This document shows positions 1 to 11,770 of a stretch of DNA of 64,000 nucleotides, one piece after another. Source of the stretch: Channallabes apus. Lineage: Eukaryota > Chordata > Actinopteri > Siluriformes > Clariidae. The stretch's first letter is position 1. Each line of letters starts with the position of its first letter. The notes under the pieces were generated by a model. The model saw nothing but the letters and a program-made list of their open reading frames with translations, ran no database searches and had not been told where the DNA came from. Where the stretch lies: contig CM060108.1 of NCBI GenBank assembly GCA_030522415.1, positions 42,360,256 through 42,424,255 on the forward strand, read 5' to 3'. A program made the translations under genes and the position numbers.

Positions 1-660
1 AATTTCGCTTTTCTTCTGGGCACGTGTCAAGCAACGATGTGAGCTTCAGGCTCTTTCGCTTTTTCCGTTGCTTCTCTCTCAAACTCGTGCAAAGGCCACG
101 GACATACCTGGAGGCCAATTTATGAACTTCTCCTCACCACCGGGAGACCGAGCCGTGTGTCTAAGGGAACTTCTTTTTCCCCACAAAAGTGCCAAAACTT
201 TTTTCTTTTTTTTTCCCATTAGAAAAATTAAACTGTGCTTTTTTTCTCTTTTGTTTCCCTACGGCTTCTGCACCAGTAACAAAGTTTCCTCCTGAACACT
301 GGCGCCATAAGCAGTCCTTACTGATTGATCTCAATATTAATCATTACTACTTTCTCGATAGAAAGAAAGAGTGAGGTCTTTGCACCTTAAAATATCCCCA
401 GTTCGGCTCGTCTAAGCACTTCTTAAAGGGCGCCTCCTGTTCTCTTTAAAGAGCACACATCTAATGAAACACTCATAACTGCATGGTGACGCAACTCTAA
501 GACCTGGTATCAAACGTTCAGCCATTAGTGTGCTATAATTATCACTTACCGCACGTTGTTGATCGTTACACACTTTAAAATGAATTCGGACACTAAAACC
601 TACACTCGCAAAATTATATTCCGTAGCTGTGAACTCTAACCGGTTAAAGTTTCGCATCTA
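1..660. other. Presumed intron 1 sequence, nothing recognised
   Basis: This is mixed-composition DNA without a credible exon, RNA gene or transposon end. Short open frames here have no coding-like composition or splice context. Confidence 0.4.
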
Positions 661-1027
661 GGAAAATCGGAACCAGGATTATGTATAGCGGTACATCGGC
701 ATATGAATTTAATCCCATTGGGAGTCGAGTCCTTGGGGAGAAATTCCGTATTGAGAAACGCATTTTCCCATAAAATATTACCAATATTACCAATTTCCAA
801 TACTGTAAACATATTTCTTTTTACATATAAAAACAATTACAACATTTAGAAAAAGATGTAAATGAAATATGAAATTAACAGACATTAAACCTCACTTAAC
901 CTGGTTCCACTTGGATCCAGCTGCTTCAAAAACATGAAAAAAAAAAATGAAAGCGGCTCTTTTTTCTTCTTCCTACCATCCTTGCTAACATTCTTGGGTC
1001 TTCACTAAATCTTGCACAAAATGTATA

Positions 1028-1688
1028 TTAGGGCCGGGACTTTAACACGTTAATTTAGATTAATTAATTACACAAAAATAACGCGTTTAATTTTTTAACG
1101 CATTTTAATCGCACTTGTTTCTGCACCGCGGAACGTTTCTCACTGGATGAGTTCCGGCGGACCGATTATACTGGAGCACCAACTAGCTTTCAGACAAAAA
1201 CAAGCCACAGTGAACATGGACAAAGAAGCTGATGAGACGCTTTGGTTGGCCCTGTGGTTGGGAAATGTTGTTATAAAAAACGAATGGATGGAAGCGTCAG
1301 GTTTAATAGTCAGGGTTTCCAATGTTCTGAATGTACTTGAAAGTATTGTGTTTTACTTAAGAAAAACAGTTTACAGAAGGTCTACCTACCTATAGGGTAC
1401 CTGAGTTTCTGAAATGTAGGCGACTATATTTCTAAATATTCTATTGCTACACTTGATGGCAATATTGCACTGGTCTGTTGGACTTGGTTGAACAAAAATA
1501 AACGATATTTTGTTGCTTAAGCTTATGTATTCAGTCATTATTCAATGGTATACTAAAAATCCATATGAAAAAACTTACTTCTCACTGTTCTCAGGTCAAA
1601 TATTTATATGCGATTAAAATGCGATTAATTTCGATTAATTACTTACAAAGCCTCTAATTAATTAGATTTTTTTTATCGAGTCCCGGCC

Positions 1689-1692
<4 letters not shown>
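1028..1692. mobile_element. hAT-like MITE with TTAGGGCCGGGACT terminal repeats
   Basis: The left end TTAGGGCCGGGACTTTAA is matched by AGTCCCGGCCCTAA at the right end, with AT-rich subterminal repeats built on cgattaattaat. The element is 665 bp, flanked by TATA on both sides. It contains an 82-codon open frame at 1147-1395 that I do not recognise and that may be a residue of the parent's coding region. The superfamily call is tentative. Confidence 0.6.

Positions 1693-1749
<57 letters not shown>
1691..1749. repeat. (TA)n microsatellite at the MITE right junction
   Basis: This is a nearly pure TA tract of about 29 units starting exactly where the MITE ends, so it probably expanded from the TATA target site. 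Confidence 0.9.
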
Positions 1750-1755
<6 letters not shown>

Positions 1756-2005
1756 TCACTTCACAAGTGCAAACAAGTTAACAAGTTATAAACGGATACA
1801 CGCGACCGCTCCACTGTACAAATGTTACGTGACTAGCAAGACGACTGCTAAAATACGCCAAAATTCAAGAAGCAAGAAACAATTCACAACAGCTTCGACT
1901 CGATTTTTAAGTGATTTAAAGTTTAATACTCAAACAGTCGAAGAATTATATCTATTATCTTCTTCTTTTTTTCACCAGCTTGCTAACATCACGTGACCTC
2001 GCCAT

Positions 2006-3380
2006 GCTAACTAGTCTACTTATCCTGCATTGTTACTAGCATCTCCATTCACGTAGCTCAATTTTAGTCCATCTGAGTTTAGCTTTGAATTAAATTTCAT
2101 GCTCTTTCCCTTTTCAGTTTTTGTTTCCTTGTACACAGATTTAAACTCCACAACAGATCAGGAGAAAACCGGTACTGAGTAAATGCTCCTGTCCAATACG
2201 TCTTCACCTTGAATGACTGACTTTCAACATTCGAAACCTTCCGAGGTCTCTGTGTTTCTGTGTCAAAGACTTAAGCCTGACACGGCGACGGCCATTTTTT
2301 CAGCGACGGCCAACGGAAAACACAGCGCCGATGCTTTCTTTTACTCGTCGCCGATGCCAGGCTTTCAGAAGGGGCCGGTGGGTCCCTGGTGCCTGCTGGG
2401 CGAAGTCATCCATATCAGGTTTAAAATAACCACACATGAGACCTAACCTTTACACGAGACAAATGAAAGAGGAGCCGGGCTCGGCGCACGTCAGGAACGG
2501 GCCTCGTTCAAAGGCGCGGCCGGCCGAACGCATGACCTGGATTAAAGCTCGCTGCCTGGAGGCCAACAGCGAATGTCGCATGAGGTGACAGGAAGCATTC
2601 ATCTGCTAAAACGCTGACGGTGCAGCATCAAGAGGAGCGCAGAGGCTGACACGCACCAGTGCACACCATCATCTTATACACACCGCCAGACCGTAGGCGT
2701 TTGTTAGCAGAGCGAGATGAAACACAAACAGGTGTAGGAGTCAGATTAGCCTACAACCCAGCCACGGCGAATGCTCAATCTGACTGGACGACAAGGATGA
2801 TGAAATAAAAATAATTTTTTTAAAAAAAGCAAACTGATGTGTGGTATAAGAGGAATAAAACATCACCACAGGATTGGTTGTGTCAGAGTCAGGTTGCGTT
2901 ACAACAAGCTGCTTTTCTGATGATTTTTCCCTATAACAGTACGTGCCCATGTGCTCCGTTCCTTATCTAACCTAGCTGTTTTGATCAACTGTTCGACAGC
3001 AGATGGACAAACGGATGGCAGCAGACTGAGAAAGCCGAGGGAAAAAGAAAATATAGGAAGACATGACAAACTCCAAAGACAAATGAAATATTACCACTTT
3101 GAATGGCAGCCTGCCCAGGAGTGTGCTGTTCCTCCGTCACATTGTCTTCTACTGCCATGGAGGGAAGAGAGGGGAAAGACAGAGAGAGAGAGAGAGAGAG
3201 AGAAGAAGAAAAAACACAGAATAAATTAGTCACCAAACATGCAAGCCCAGAAATCCTTGGCTAAACAATCTCATCCTAATCTTCTGGAATCTCTTAAGCA
3301 CAGCTTCAGCGAGTGGTCGTAGGGTTTTTTTTTTTTTTTTTGCATTGATATGCAGCCTGAGTTATTTTTTTCCCCTTAAT
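2006..3380. other. Presumed intron 1 sequence; (GA)n at 3178-3203
   Basis: No exon, tRNA or transposon is recognised. The 2213-2640 stretch is comparatively GC-rich and repeat-poor and may be conserved noncoding DNA, but no specific site stands out. Confidence 0.35.
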
Positions 3381-3389
3381 GTGACTTTC

Positions 3390-4540
3390 TCTTGTTTTTT
3401 CCACGGCCTGGTTCGGCTCGTTCCTATGCAGCAGGTTTTGCAGGGAGGCCCGCAGCCACCCACATAAATCACTTATTGAGTTGAGTAATAACACGATGAA
3501 TTATAAAAAAATCCCCCCCAAACAAAGATCTCGCCACATGCCACGGCATGCTGTCCAACACATGAATAACTCATCGGGTTTGTCTCGCAACAACGCACTA
3601 ACATTCTAATCATGAACCTCGGTGTGTTGCGATGAGCGGCGAGGAGCTGTGTACACTTTAAAAAAGGAAGAAAATTCACAAAAGTGTGATGTTGCCAGAG
3701 GTAACACTGCACATCCTGTCTGTTTGGAGCCTCGTCACCTGCAGCACTTCTGCCTCCTGTCTCTCTTTCCATTAGCCGAGCCATGTCTGTGCATCCTAAT
3801 GATTCTCGGCAACTGCTCGAGAAGCTACGCTGGTCTGCAAATGAACCCCCCTGCTTGTCGGCTATTTAGACAAATTCATTACACGGCAATCGAGCGCTCT
3901 TTGACGAGTGTACGGGGCGCCGGTTGTGGTTGCTCGCTGTAAAACTGTTTCATTAGAGGCTCCTTGCCTCACCGGCTAAAACTGGAAGCGCTCCTTGTCT
4001 GTATGTCAGGTGCGGCGAGCTAAATGGATTTTAGCAGCAGGATGAGAACAAAAGACTCCCACCTGCTCCATGGAAAATGAGGGTCTCCAGGAGGAGGCCT
4101 GCACTCCTCACCACTCCTCTCCTGCCGTCGGAAAGCCGGCCTCCATTATGCCTCGTTCCCCATCTACCCTTTCATTTCCCGAGCGCGGCGAGTGGGAGTC
4201 GTGACAAGAGGGCCCTGCTGGGGGCCACCGGCCGCGCAGGAGGCCGTCTTGAACAGAGCCTTTTTAAAAAGTCCTCCATTTGACATAATTAAGTCAGAGG
4301 CTAGTGGCGCTGGAGTAGGTGGGCCGTGCGGGGAAAAAAAAAAAAAAAAAAACGATAGGCCAGCGGCAGGCAAGCTGCGTCAAACTCGCTTTTTCTCCGA
4401 AAAGCTCGGCGGGATCTTGAGGCAAAGCTTGCTGAGGAGAGCAATCAAAATTCTGACTGGTTGGATCATTACAGTGTTTTTTTTTCGCTGTTATGTTAGT
4501 GCCAGTCTGTCTGCAGCCACTCAAAAACTATAAGAAGTCT
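3390..4540. promoter_or_regulatory. Candidate conserved noncoding block in intron 1
   Basis: A 1.1-kb, repeat-poor, GC-balanced block stands out from its AT-rich neighbours. It contains homeodomain-type cores (cattag, taattaag at 4285-4293) and long non-repetitive segments such as 3870-4060 and 4080-4300. Open frames across it lack splice-compatible structure and family similarity, so enhancer is more likely than exon. This is inference only. Confidence 0.3.
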
Positions 4541-7500
4541 CATTTAAGTGGAGCCAACTTTTCGATGAGAAAAGTTGAAACTCTTCTAAAGCTTTGTCAC
4601 AAAGGCATGTTCATTGGTTCTCAATGTGGGGTTCAGTAAAGGCCAGAGTGTCTGTGAGGGCTAGTCTCGGGGTACATCACCCTTGTTGCACTGATGGAAA
4701 TCACAACCTATTGGTAACGTATTAACCTATTGAATAAAAAAAAATATATATTATAAATAATAAAAAATATATATTGTACACTTTTAACTAACATGTCATA
4801 TACAGTATTTGAAATAGTTGGATGATGTTAAACAGTTAAACAGGTCACAAGGTATGAGAGTGTACAGAACATTTATGTCTATGATTTAAATGAAGGCAAT
4901 TCACTGGGCTTGAGACGAGCTAACGTATTCCCAGGAAAGGACTTTTTTTTACATTTTTATTACCCTCTCTGCTCTGATTCGTGACAACATGGTCCATAGA
5001 GAGAAAAAAAACGAAACAAAAGGTTTGAAGATGACATTAACCTGTTTTTCCTCATGATCTAAATCAAACAGTCTATAAGGAAATCTAATAATGTGTTCAG
5101 CCGGTGGAATCAGTGGAAACTTCAGGAATAAAACACTCCAAAGCTGCAATAAATGTGCTAAAATATTACTGTACAAATTTAACTAATGAGCTTAACATTT
5201 GCATAAACGGATTATGTTCGGAGGGGGCGCGTGAGATTTATTTTACAGATAAAAGAGGTGCCTGTCGGCAAAAAGTTTGAGAACCCTTTCACTACGCAGC
5301 GTGTGATATTTTGTAATTGGTCATCATTTCTATAGAAAAGCAGGAAACCAGTCATGAGCAAAGTTATGTCACAAATTGAGACCGGCTTGATGTCCAAATA
5401 TTCCTCCCTTGAAACAGGCGCACAGCTTGCGCACGTTCACGTGAGCTAAATGAATTTTCTGCAGCGCGCCGGAGACCGGCGCACGCAGGAGCATTTTCAA
5501 TCCGGACAGGAGGGGGGTTCTTAATAAATCCCCCACAGCCAAATGGGAGATGGGAATACGGGGAGTTCATAGTTTTGTTTTGATTACCATCCCTGTTGGT
5601 GAGAACCGGGGAGTTCAGGCAGAAAATTCCTTTTAATGACACGATCAGAACTTTTGCATTACGGCAGCAGAACAGTTATTTGTCACCACGGCGCTCTCAT
5701 TAAAAAAAGTTTCTCTCGCTCCAACCAAACTGCGCATGTTTAGTGATTTTTTTATATTATATGTATATATATATCTATATATATTTTTTTATTTTTTATA
5801 TACAGCGCATAAATTCCTTCTCGGTTGGATGTTGTGATGGTTTCTCCTGCTGGGGAAGTGATTAGCCATTAACAGTAGAGAAGACAAAGACTACTGCACA
5901 ACCTGCCATACTGTCTAATGCCATCGATGGGCACACGTGGAGTTATGAATATGAAACCTGAGGCAGAGGCACAGCACTAAGGAGCGAGCTGTGCATTCGA
6001 GGAAGGAAAAAGTAAACTAATGTTGAGTTTTAAGGGAATAAATACAGTACAAAGCGTCTCTAGGAAAATGAGCTGACGTGCTTGAAAGCCAATGAGGCGT
6101 GTTATGATGGCGTAAGCTGGACAAGATATTTGGATGAAGATTCGTTGGTCCTACAGAATATCGAAGACAAATGAACTAAAAGGATACAAGTTGTATTTCT
6201 TAACTTTCGGAAAATGTTAGCGAAATAATTATTTGATTCGAAGCTTTTAAAAAAATGCGAACATCAACAAACAAAGTGGGAACCAAAAACAGTACTTTTA
6301 CAGAGCGTGAATAAATCTTAAAACTCAAGCGGCACAGATACGTGCCGGCAACACACCATAGGTCAATTACCATAAAAAAAATCTATATGTGCTTATATAG
6401 ATGTCTTCCCAGTGTGTGTTAACGGGGAGGCTTCAGACTTCAGACTGTGTATTTTTTGGTATTTTGGATATGTCAGGTAGAACAGAAGTTATCATTACTG
6501 TTATAACAGGAACATTTTTACCACTACTTGAATATGCGAGTGATTTAAAAAATGTAGGACATTCAAAACATGCATGTAATTATTATTATTTAAAAATTAA
6601 ACAACAATAAAAGCACATGATTGTGTGTACAGTATCTGTGCTATTTCTTTGCCAATGTGACCCACTTTTAATTTTTTTTTGCTTAGTCATGTTTGGGTAG
6701 TTGGTTAAAATGAACGTAAATGAACAGTTCCTTATAAAAGAAAATATAATATATAAAAGAAAAACACTCTATATACACTCTATATTGCACAATCCTGAGT
6801 CCTGTGTACGTTTAAAATCATATAAAATGCTCTGAGCTTTAACTGTGCAAAACTGTACAAATTCTAGGTTTTATTTGACATTTTCAGATCTTCTGTTACA
6901 GTTTATCCAATCACATGGAAGATGTAAATGATTTAGCTGAAGGGGAAACTTATTCTTCAGTGATTTTTCAATCAAACTCATGACATGAAAAAAAACATGG
7001 CTTGTATATAGAAAAATAAGCTGCAGACAAAAACAGAACTATTAAAGATGACTGGAGAAAAAGGCATGCATCTCCCCCCCCCCCCCCCCTTCCCACATCA
7101 AATTCAAAATGTCGCATCCAAGTGATGTTTCATGACATGATACACCTGATGATGGCTCAACTAACTACGATCTATGCAAGCCTCTGCAAACTGGGTCATG
7201 AGGTTATAACCCATGATTCACTCACACACACGCATATCCTTTCCCTCACTGAATTCCTGGACTATTTTTCCTGGATGGAGTCACTGAATGAAATATTTTC
7301 AACGGTGATTTCTGACACCAGACATGTGTTGCTTTACATCCTTTTTTTTATATTATTTACATCGCACTTCATTTCTCGACATTTACAACCTACTGAAACC
7401 TAAAACTGCATCTCATGTACAGAAGACTTCTTGTATTTTCTTTTTGTTAAAATATCATAGGTCATATAAAAATATGTTTTTTGGGTGGGTTATTTTGGTA

Positions 7501-7869
7501 GGCTGATATATTTAACATCGGACATTCTTTCCATTAAAGTTAATGTGCCATTTCTAACTAAATACATAAACACGGCATACCAGATATTTAGTTACAGATT
7601 GCAATTCTTGTGTGAGATTTCATGTATCGCCACACTGAATCCAAAATCGACATTTTAAAATTAATTTGAAAGTTATACATGTTTGCATTTGAAGTGGTAA
7701 AATGTTACAGTTCCTCTATTGTCCAATAGGCGGTGTGCTCTCAACCATTCACACAAAACAGCATCGTGGAGTGCTAAGTTTGTTGATAAGTTTGTTTAGA
7801 ATTGTAATGCAATCTGAAAAAATATTAAATATAATCAGGATGTTAATAAAATCATGATACTTAGAGAAT
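4541..7869. other. Presumed intron 1 sequence without recognisable genes
   Basis: It is AT-rich with simple tracts (TA-rich 5755-5800, poly-C at 7075-7090). A somewhat GC-richer, repeat-poor piece lies at 5390-5700. No tRNA, exon or transposon end is seen. Confidence 0.35.
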
Positions 7870-7959
7870 CGCAATACAAATGGAATCACCGCCTAGGTAT
7901 CATAATAATATCCTATCCGGAAAATATTGTACCTATTTCAAAGTTTTTAAGAACTATAA

Positions 7960-8555
7960 TTTTGCAAGAAATTTGCCACGGTAAACGAGGCATTTTCGGC
8001 ATACGGACGACCAAACCAAGCCCAATTGAATGACGGCTAAGTTGCACGTAAGTCTGGGAGCTGATCAAACTCATTTGTGTCAGAGGAAGGCCAAGCAAAG
8101 TGAGTTTACATATATTTTGTGGGATTTTATTTTTTGCATTTTGTGCAACAGTTAATAAAGATATAGCACCATGGATCCTAAAAATGTTAGCAAGGACGAT
8201 AGCAAAAAGAAAACATAGCCACTTTCACTTTTGTTTTTTAAAGGAGCCAGTTCCAAGATGAATCATAAATTAAGGTTAAGTGAAGTTTAATGTCTATTTA
8301 TTTTATTTCATATTTTACATCATTTACATGTCTTTTCTAAATGTTTTGAGTGTTCTAACAGTATATGCAAATATATGATTATAGTGTTGGAAATTGGTAA
8401 CATTGGTAATATTTTTGGGTGGCTGGAACGGATTATCTGCATTTACATTATTTCCTATGGGACCATGTGTTTCGCAATACAAGATTTCGTCTTACGATCT
8501 CACCTGCAGAACCGAATAATTTTTTTATGCCAAGGTTTTACTGTATTTATCTAAA
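7960..8555 (+). mobile_element. Tigger/pogo-like non-autonomous element, second copy
   Basis: The left end (acggtaaacgaggcattttc) and right end (reverse complement acagtaaaaccttggcat) are imperfect inverted repeats. Internally the copy matches the reverse complement of 661-1027. It retains ATGGATCCTAAAAATGTTAG at 8171, whose translation (MDPKNVSKDDSKKK) resembles the start of pogo-type transposases, but the frame soon fails. The rest of the transposase is absent, so this is a miniature derivative. Confidence 0.55.
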
Positions 8556-9181
8556 GTGAAGTTGAAAAAAACAATAGGTTTATTCCTAATATCTTAACCA
8601 TCAGCTAGCATCGTATCATATGAATTAGCTAACGCCTAGTCGCTAGCTTCTACAATACAGACTGCATCTACACACATTAACAGCTTGTTATACATGTATT
8701 AGCTCTGATAGCATTCATGTGTATTGGAAATTTAAAATGCAAAAATATATGTTGTGAGGTCTGGAATTTCAGAGAGGAGAAATTAGAGTTGTTTTTAAGT
8801 ATGAGGTGAATCGTGTTAATCAAGAAACAAGTCTGAAAATCAATCTCTGTGGGAGAGAGAGAGAGAGAGAGGTTTGCTCAGCAGAGTTAGCATGCTAACA
8901 AATGGAAACTTCAAGCTAAATGATGTCTCTCTGAGGTAAATGTTTTTATTCAGTGATTGTGAAAGGGTGTTGAGGTGGAAATAAACATTACAAATATACT
9001 AGAGGCTGACACTCCACCCTTATTTTCCTCCTTTTTATCCCTGATATGCTTAAGTAAGCTAAAAACTGGAAGGTTGCTTCGAGTTCAGCTTATCTTTCAG
9101 GATGACTAACACCAGTCATGACTAACTGAGCTGCCATTTTAAAGCAAGTCCTCGTCAGGAAGACATCGAGCTGCCCTTCAC

Positions 9182-9225
<44 letters not shown>

Positions 9226-10376
9226 CTCATACAGCTGTTTTTAAATAATAGGGGATGTTAGTGGAGCTGAACGGCAGGGAAAATGGTGCTGTAGGACCAG
9301 AGGACTGACCAGGAGAGAAACCCTCACGAGGCGAATCACCGCTCAATTTAGAGCAGGGCACGACGGGTCACGCTGCCTCAATTAAGACTCTGAGCTAAGA
9401 CGCCAAAAACAGGACATCCTCCCAAGTATAGCTATAGCTATAGAGTTCACATACCATAGTAAAAAAAAAAAAAACATGCAGTTATGTACGTTATGCTGTA
9501 TATATCACACTAATTGCTGAATAATGCAATAGTTTTTTCTTCATTAGCAGTGTTAGTGTTTGTGTCTTTCTGTTCCTGTGAAATCATTAAAAAAAAATAA
9601 AACCATGGTGATCATTAGGACATTCTGTGGTACTGTAACAATAAGCGTTAGAAACTGCCATGGTAAGCAATATTAAGGGATATTATTTAATCTAATGCAA
9701 ATAAAGCAGCTGCAAATGCACAATTTCATTATTAATTCATACCAATCTCATTAGCGGCTACAATAAAAACCGACAAACAAGATATTTTACTCGTATTTGT
9801 TAAGATGATCATTCTTAATTACTAAGCATTACATGCACACACACTCCTCCCAGCTGGACCAGTGAGAGGTAAAAAAACAAAACAAAAAAAAAAAAAGAAA
9901 GAAAGAAAAAAGACAGCCACCTACAATGACAAAAAAGAAGGAAAACTAAGGGGAAAAAAAACAGAAAAATCGGCCAGCTCCCGAGACACCACGAAGAACT
10001 TACAGAGGCGAGTGTCATGAGAAGTGACAGCTCTGCTAATGGGATTTTTTATGGCTCTCTGACAGTTTTCTTAATGACAATGACATTTTTTCTGTAATAT
10101 CAAATAATATTGATGGACGGTGTTATTACATGCTTATAACCATGCATAGGACTTGCACAGCATGTGAAGACTAAACGTGCTAAACTCTGAATGAATCTGA
10201 ATCACTTAGTTAGATGTTAATCCCTTTAAAGCTCAGATTCTTATCCGGCTATTCATCATATTGGCTATAGCACACTACTGTGTTGATTATTTAAATTAAT
10301 CAATGACAGGTATTGAATTATAAAAATTGCTAAAAATATATATATATATGTTCAAGACAAAGCATCAATTTCCCAT

Positions 10377-10439
<63 letters not shown>

Positions 10440-11360
10440 TTTGTATATTTAAAAAAATGTTTGTTTAAGTGATTCTCTAATTATTCTCTTTTTGCCTGTT
10501 TTCTATACAGAAGACTTTCCAAGTAAAGGAAAACTTAGTGACTCTTACAATACACTAACACTGGAGACTCCTTCCATACATGTGGCTTATGAAGAATAAA
10601 GACTTTTTTCATTGTTACTATTACTAGGGAAATAATAATGTATTCAAGTAAACACATTAAAATTAACCTGAGACATGACGTTTAAACAGTATTAAGAAAT
10701 ATTGCACAGACTAACTTAAACCAGCTGGGAATAATCTCTGTCTATTTTCCACTCCAAAAAAAAAGAAAGAAAAAACAAGTGAAAATATCATAAATCTGGT
10801 CAAAGAAATATTGTCTTAATATGAGATTATAAAGTGAATATTATGCAAACTGAATATAAGATTATTAAATCTATAGACTTGGATATAATGTACCTAGACA
10901 AACAAAACAGACATATTTTATTATTTTTAAGTGTACATTTCTTGTTTGTCTATTACCAGATAAATTTGTTAATTTTAAGCATTTGTTTCTAAAAAGAAGC
11001 AAAATAATCTGGAAACAGAACAAAAAATGTATACTCAGAAAACGCAGTAGGTTATACCCTATGTATATTAGTTATTTTATCTTATATTAAGAAATAGTAG
11101 GAGATTCAATGTAGAGAAGATAATTTTGCTAAACTTTATGTAAAAAAAAAAAAAACTCCAATTACAAAAACAAAAAAGGACAAATATTTCAAATTAAACA
11201 TGGAAGAGAATCGATATTAAGTGACAGCTGTGAATTTCTAAACTGTACACTCAACTGTCCCAAGTCCAAAAAGAGACATTTTAGCTTGAAGACCTTAACA
11301 TTAAGCTACCTAAAAAAGTACCTTCAGGCAAAATACAACTATCTCAATAAAATCTAAAGC
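8556..11360. other. AT-rich presumed intron 1 with simple repeats
   Basis: It holds (GA)n at 8855-8872 and 9185-9225, a (GATA)15-16 tract at 10377-10439, and poly-A/poly-T tracts near 9460, 9880-9965 and 11140. A short repeat-poor segment at 9290-9420 contains caattaag motifs. No gene is seen. Confidence 0.4.
10377..10439. repeat. (GATA)n microsatellite
   Basis: This is an uninterrupted GATA array of roughly 15-16 units, long enough to be polymorphic. Confidence 0.95.
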
Positions 11361-11364
11361 TCAA

Positions 11365-11770
11365 GTATTCACCTGTGATTCTTTTTCATATGATTCATTC
11401 CTTTTTACACGTGCTTCTCCAAAAAAAGGTTGATTTATTCCCCATGATTTTCTCCTATGATTCATTATTTGCACGTTATATTCTCACATGATTCGTTTGT
11501 TTTTTTCCATGTGACTCTCAAGATTTCTTTTTTTTTTTTGCTTGTGATTTTCCAGCGATTCCTTTTTCATTAGTTGTTTTCAGATTTATATCTCACGTGA
11601 TTCATTTTTTTGTGCATGTGCTTTTTATTCCCACTTCACTTGTTTTCATGTTATTAGATTATTTTTTTTTCAATTGATTCTCATGTGATTTATTTATGTT
11701 TCTATCAGGTTTTCTTTTCACCCCCTTTATTTTATGACTTTTCTCCCATGATTGACAAATGATTTTGGAA
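11365..11770. repeat. Degenerate catgtgattcattttt repeat array, E-box rich
   Basis: About a dozen diverged copies of a unit close to 'c-catgtgattcattttt' follow one another with variable T-rich spacers. Examples include tcatatgattcattcc, tctcacatgattcgtttg, tctcacgtgattcatttt and tctcatgtgatttattt. Nearly every unit centres on CANNTG: cacctg, catatg, cacgtg, cacatg, catgtg, cacgtg, catgtg, caattg and catgtg. It looks like an old tandem or minisatellite array rather than a transposon. Confidence 0.6.

Larger units (their letters stand above)
661..2005 (-). mobile_element. Tigger/pogo-like DNA transposon remnant, split by a later insertion
   Basis: The reverse complement of 661-1027 aligns closely with 8130-8500. 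Shared landmarks include gaaattggtaa-attggtaatatt, ggttaagtgaagtttaatgtc and atgttagcaaggacg. To the right of the insertion, 1749-1770 reads (reverse complement) aagtgagtttacatata, which matches 8098-8116. The element is therefore one copy interrupted by the hAT-like MITE and (TA)n tract. No transposase reading frame survives. The Tigger-like assignment rests on the relic start 'ATGGATCCTAAAAATGTTAG' in the 8.1-kb copy and on the ends there. The right limit is approximate. Confidence 0.55.

Noticed and set aside
1147..1395. 82-codon frame inside the hAT-like MITE as a gene
   Set aside because: No recognisable domain and confined to a non-autonomous element; recorded only as a feature of the MITE.
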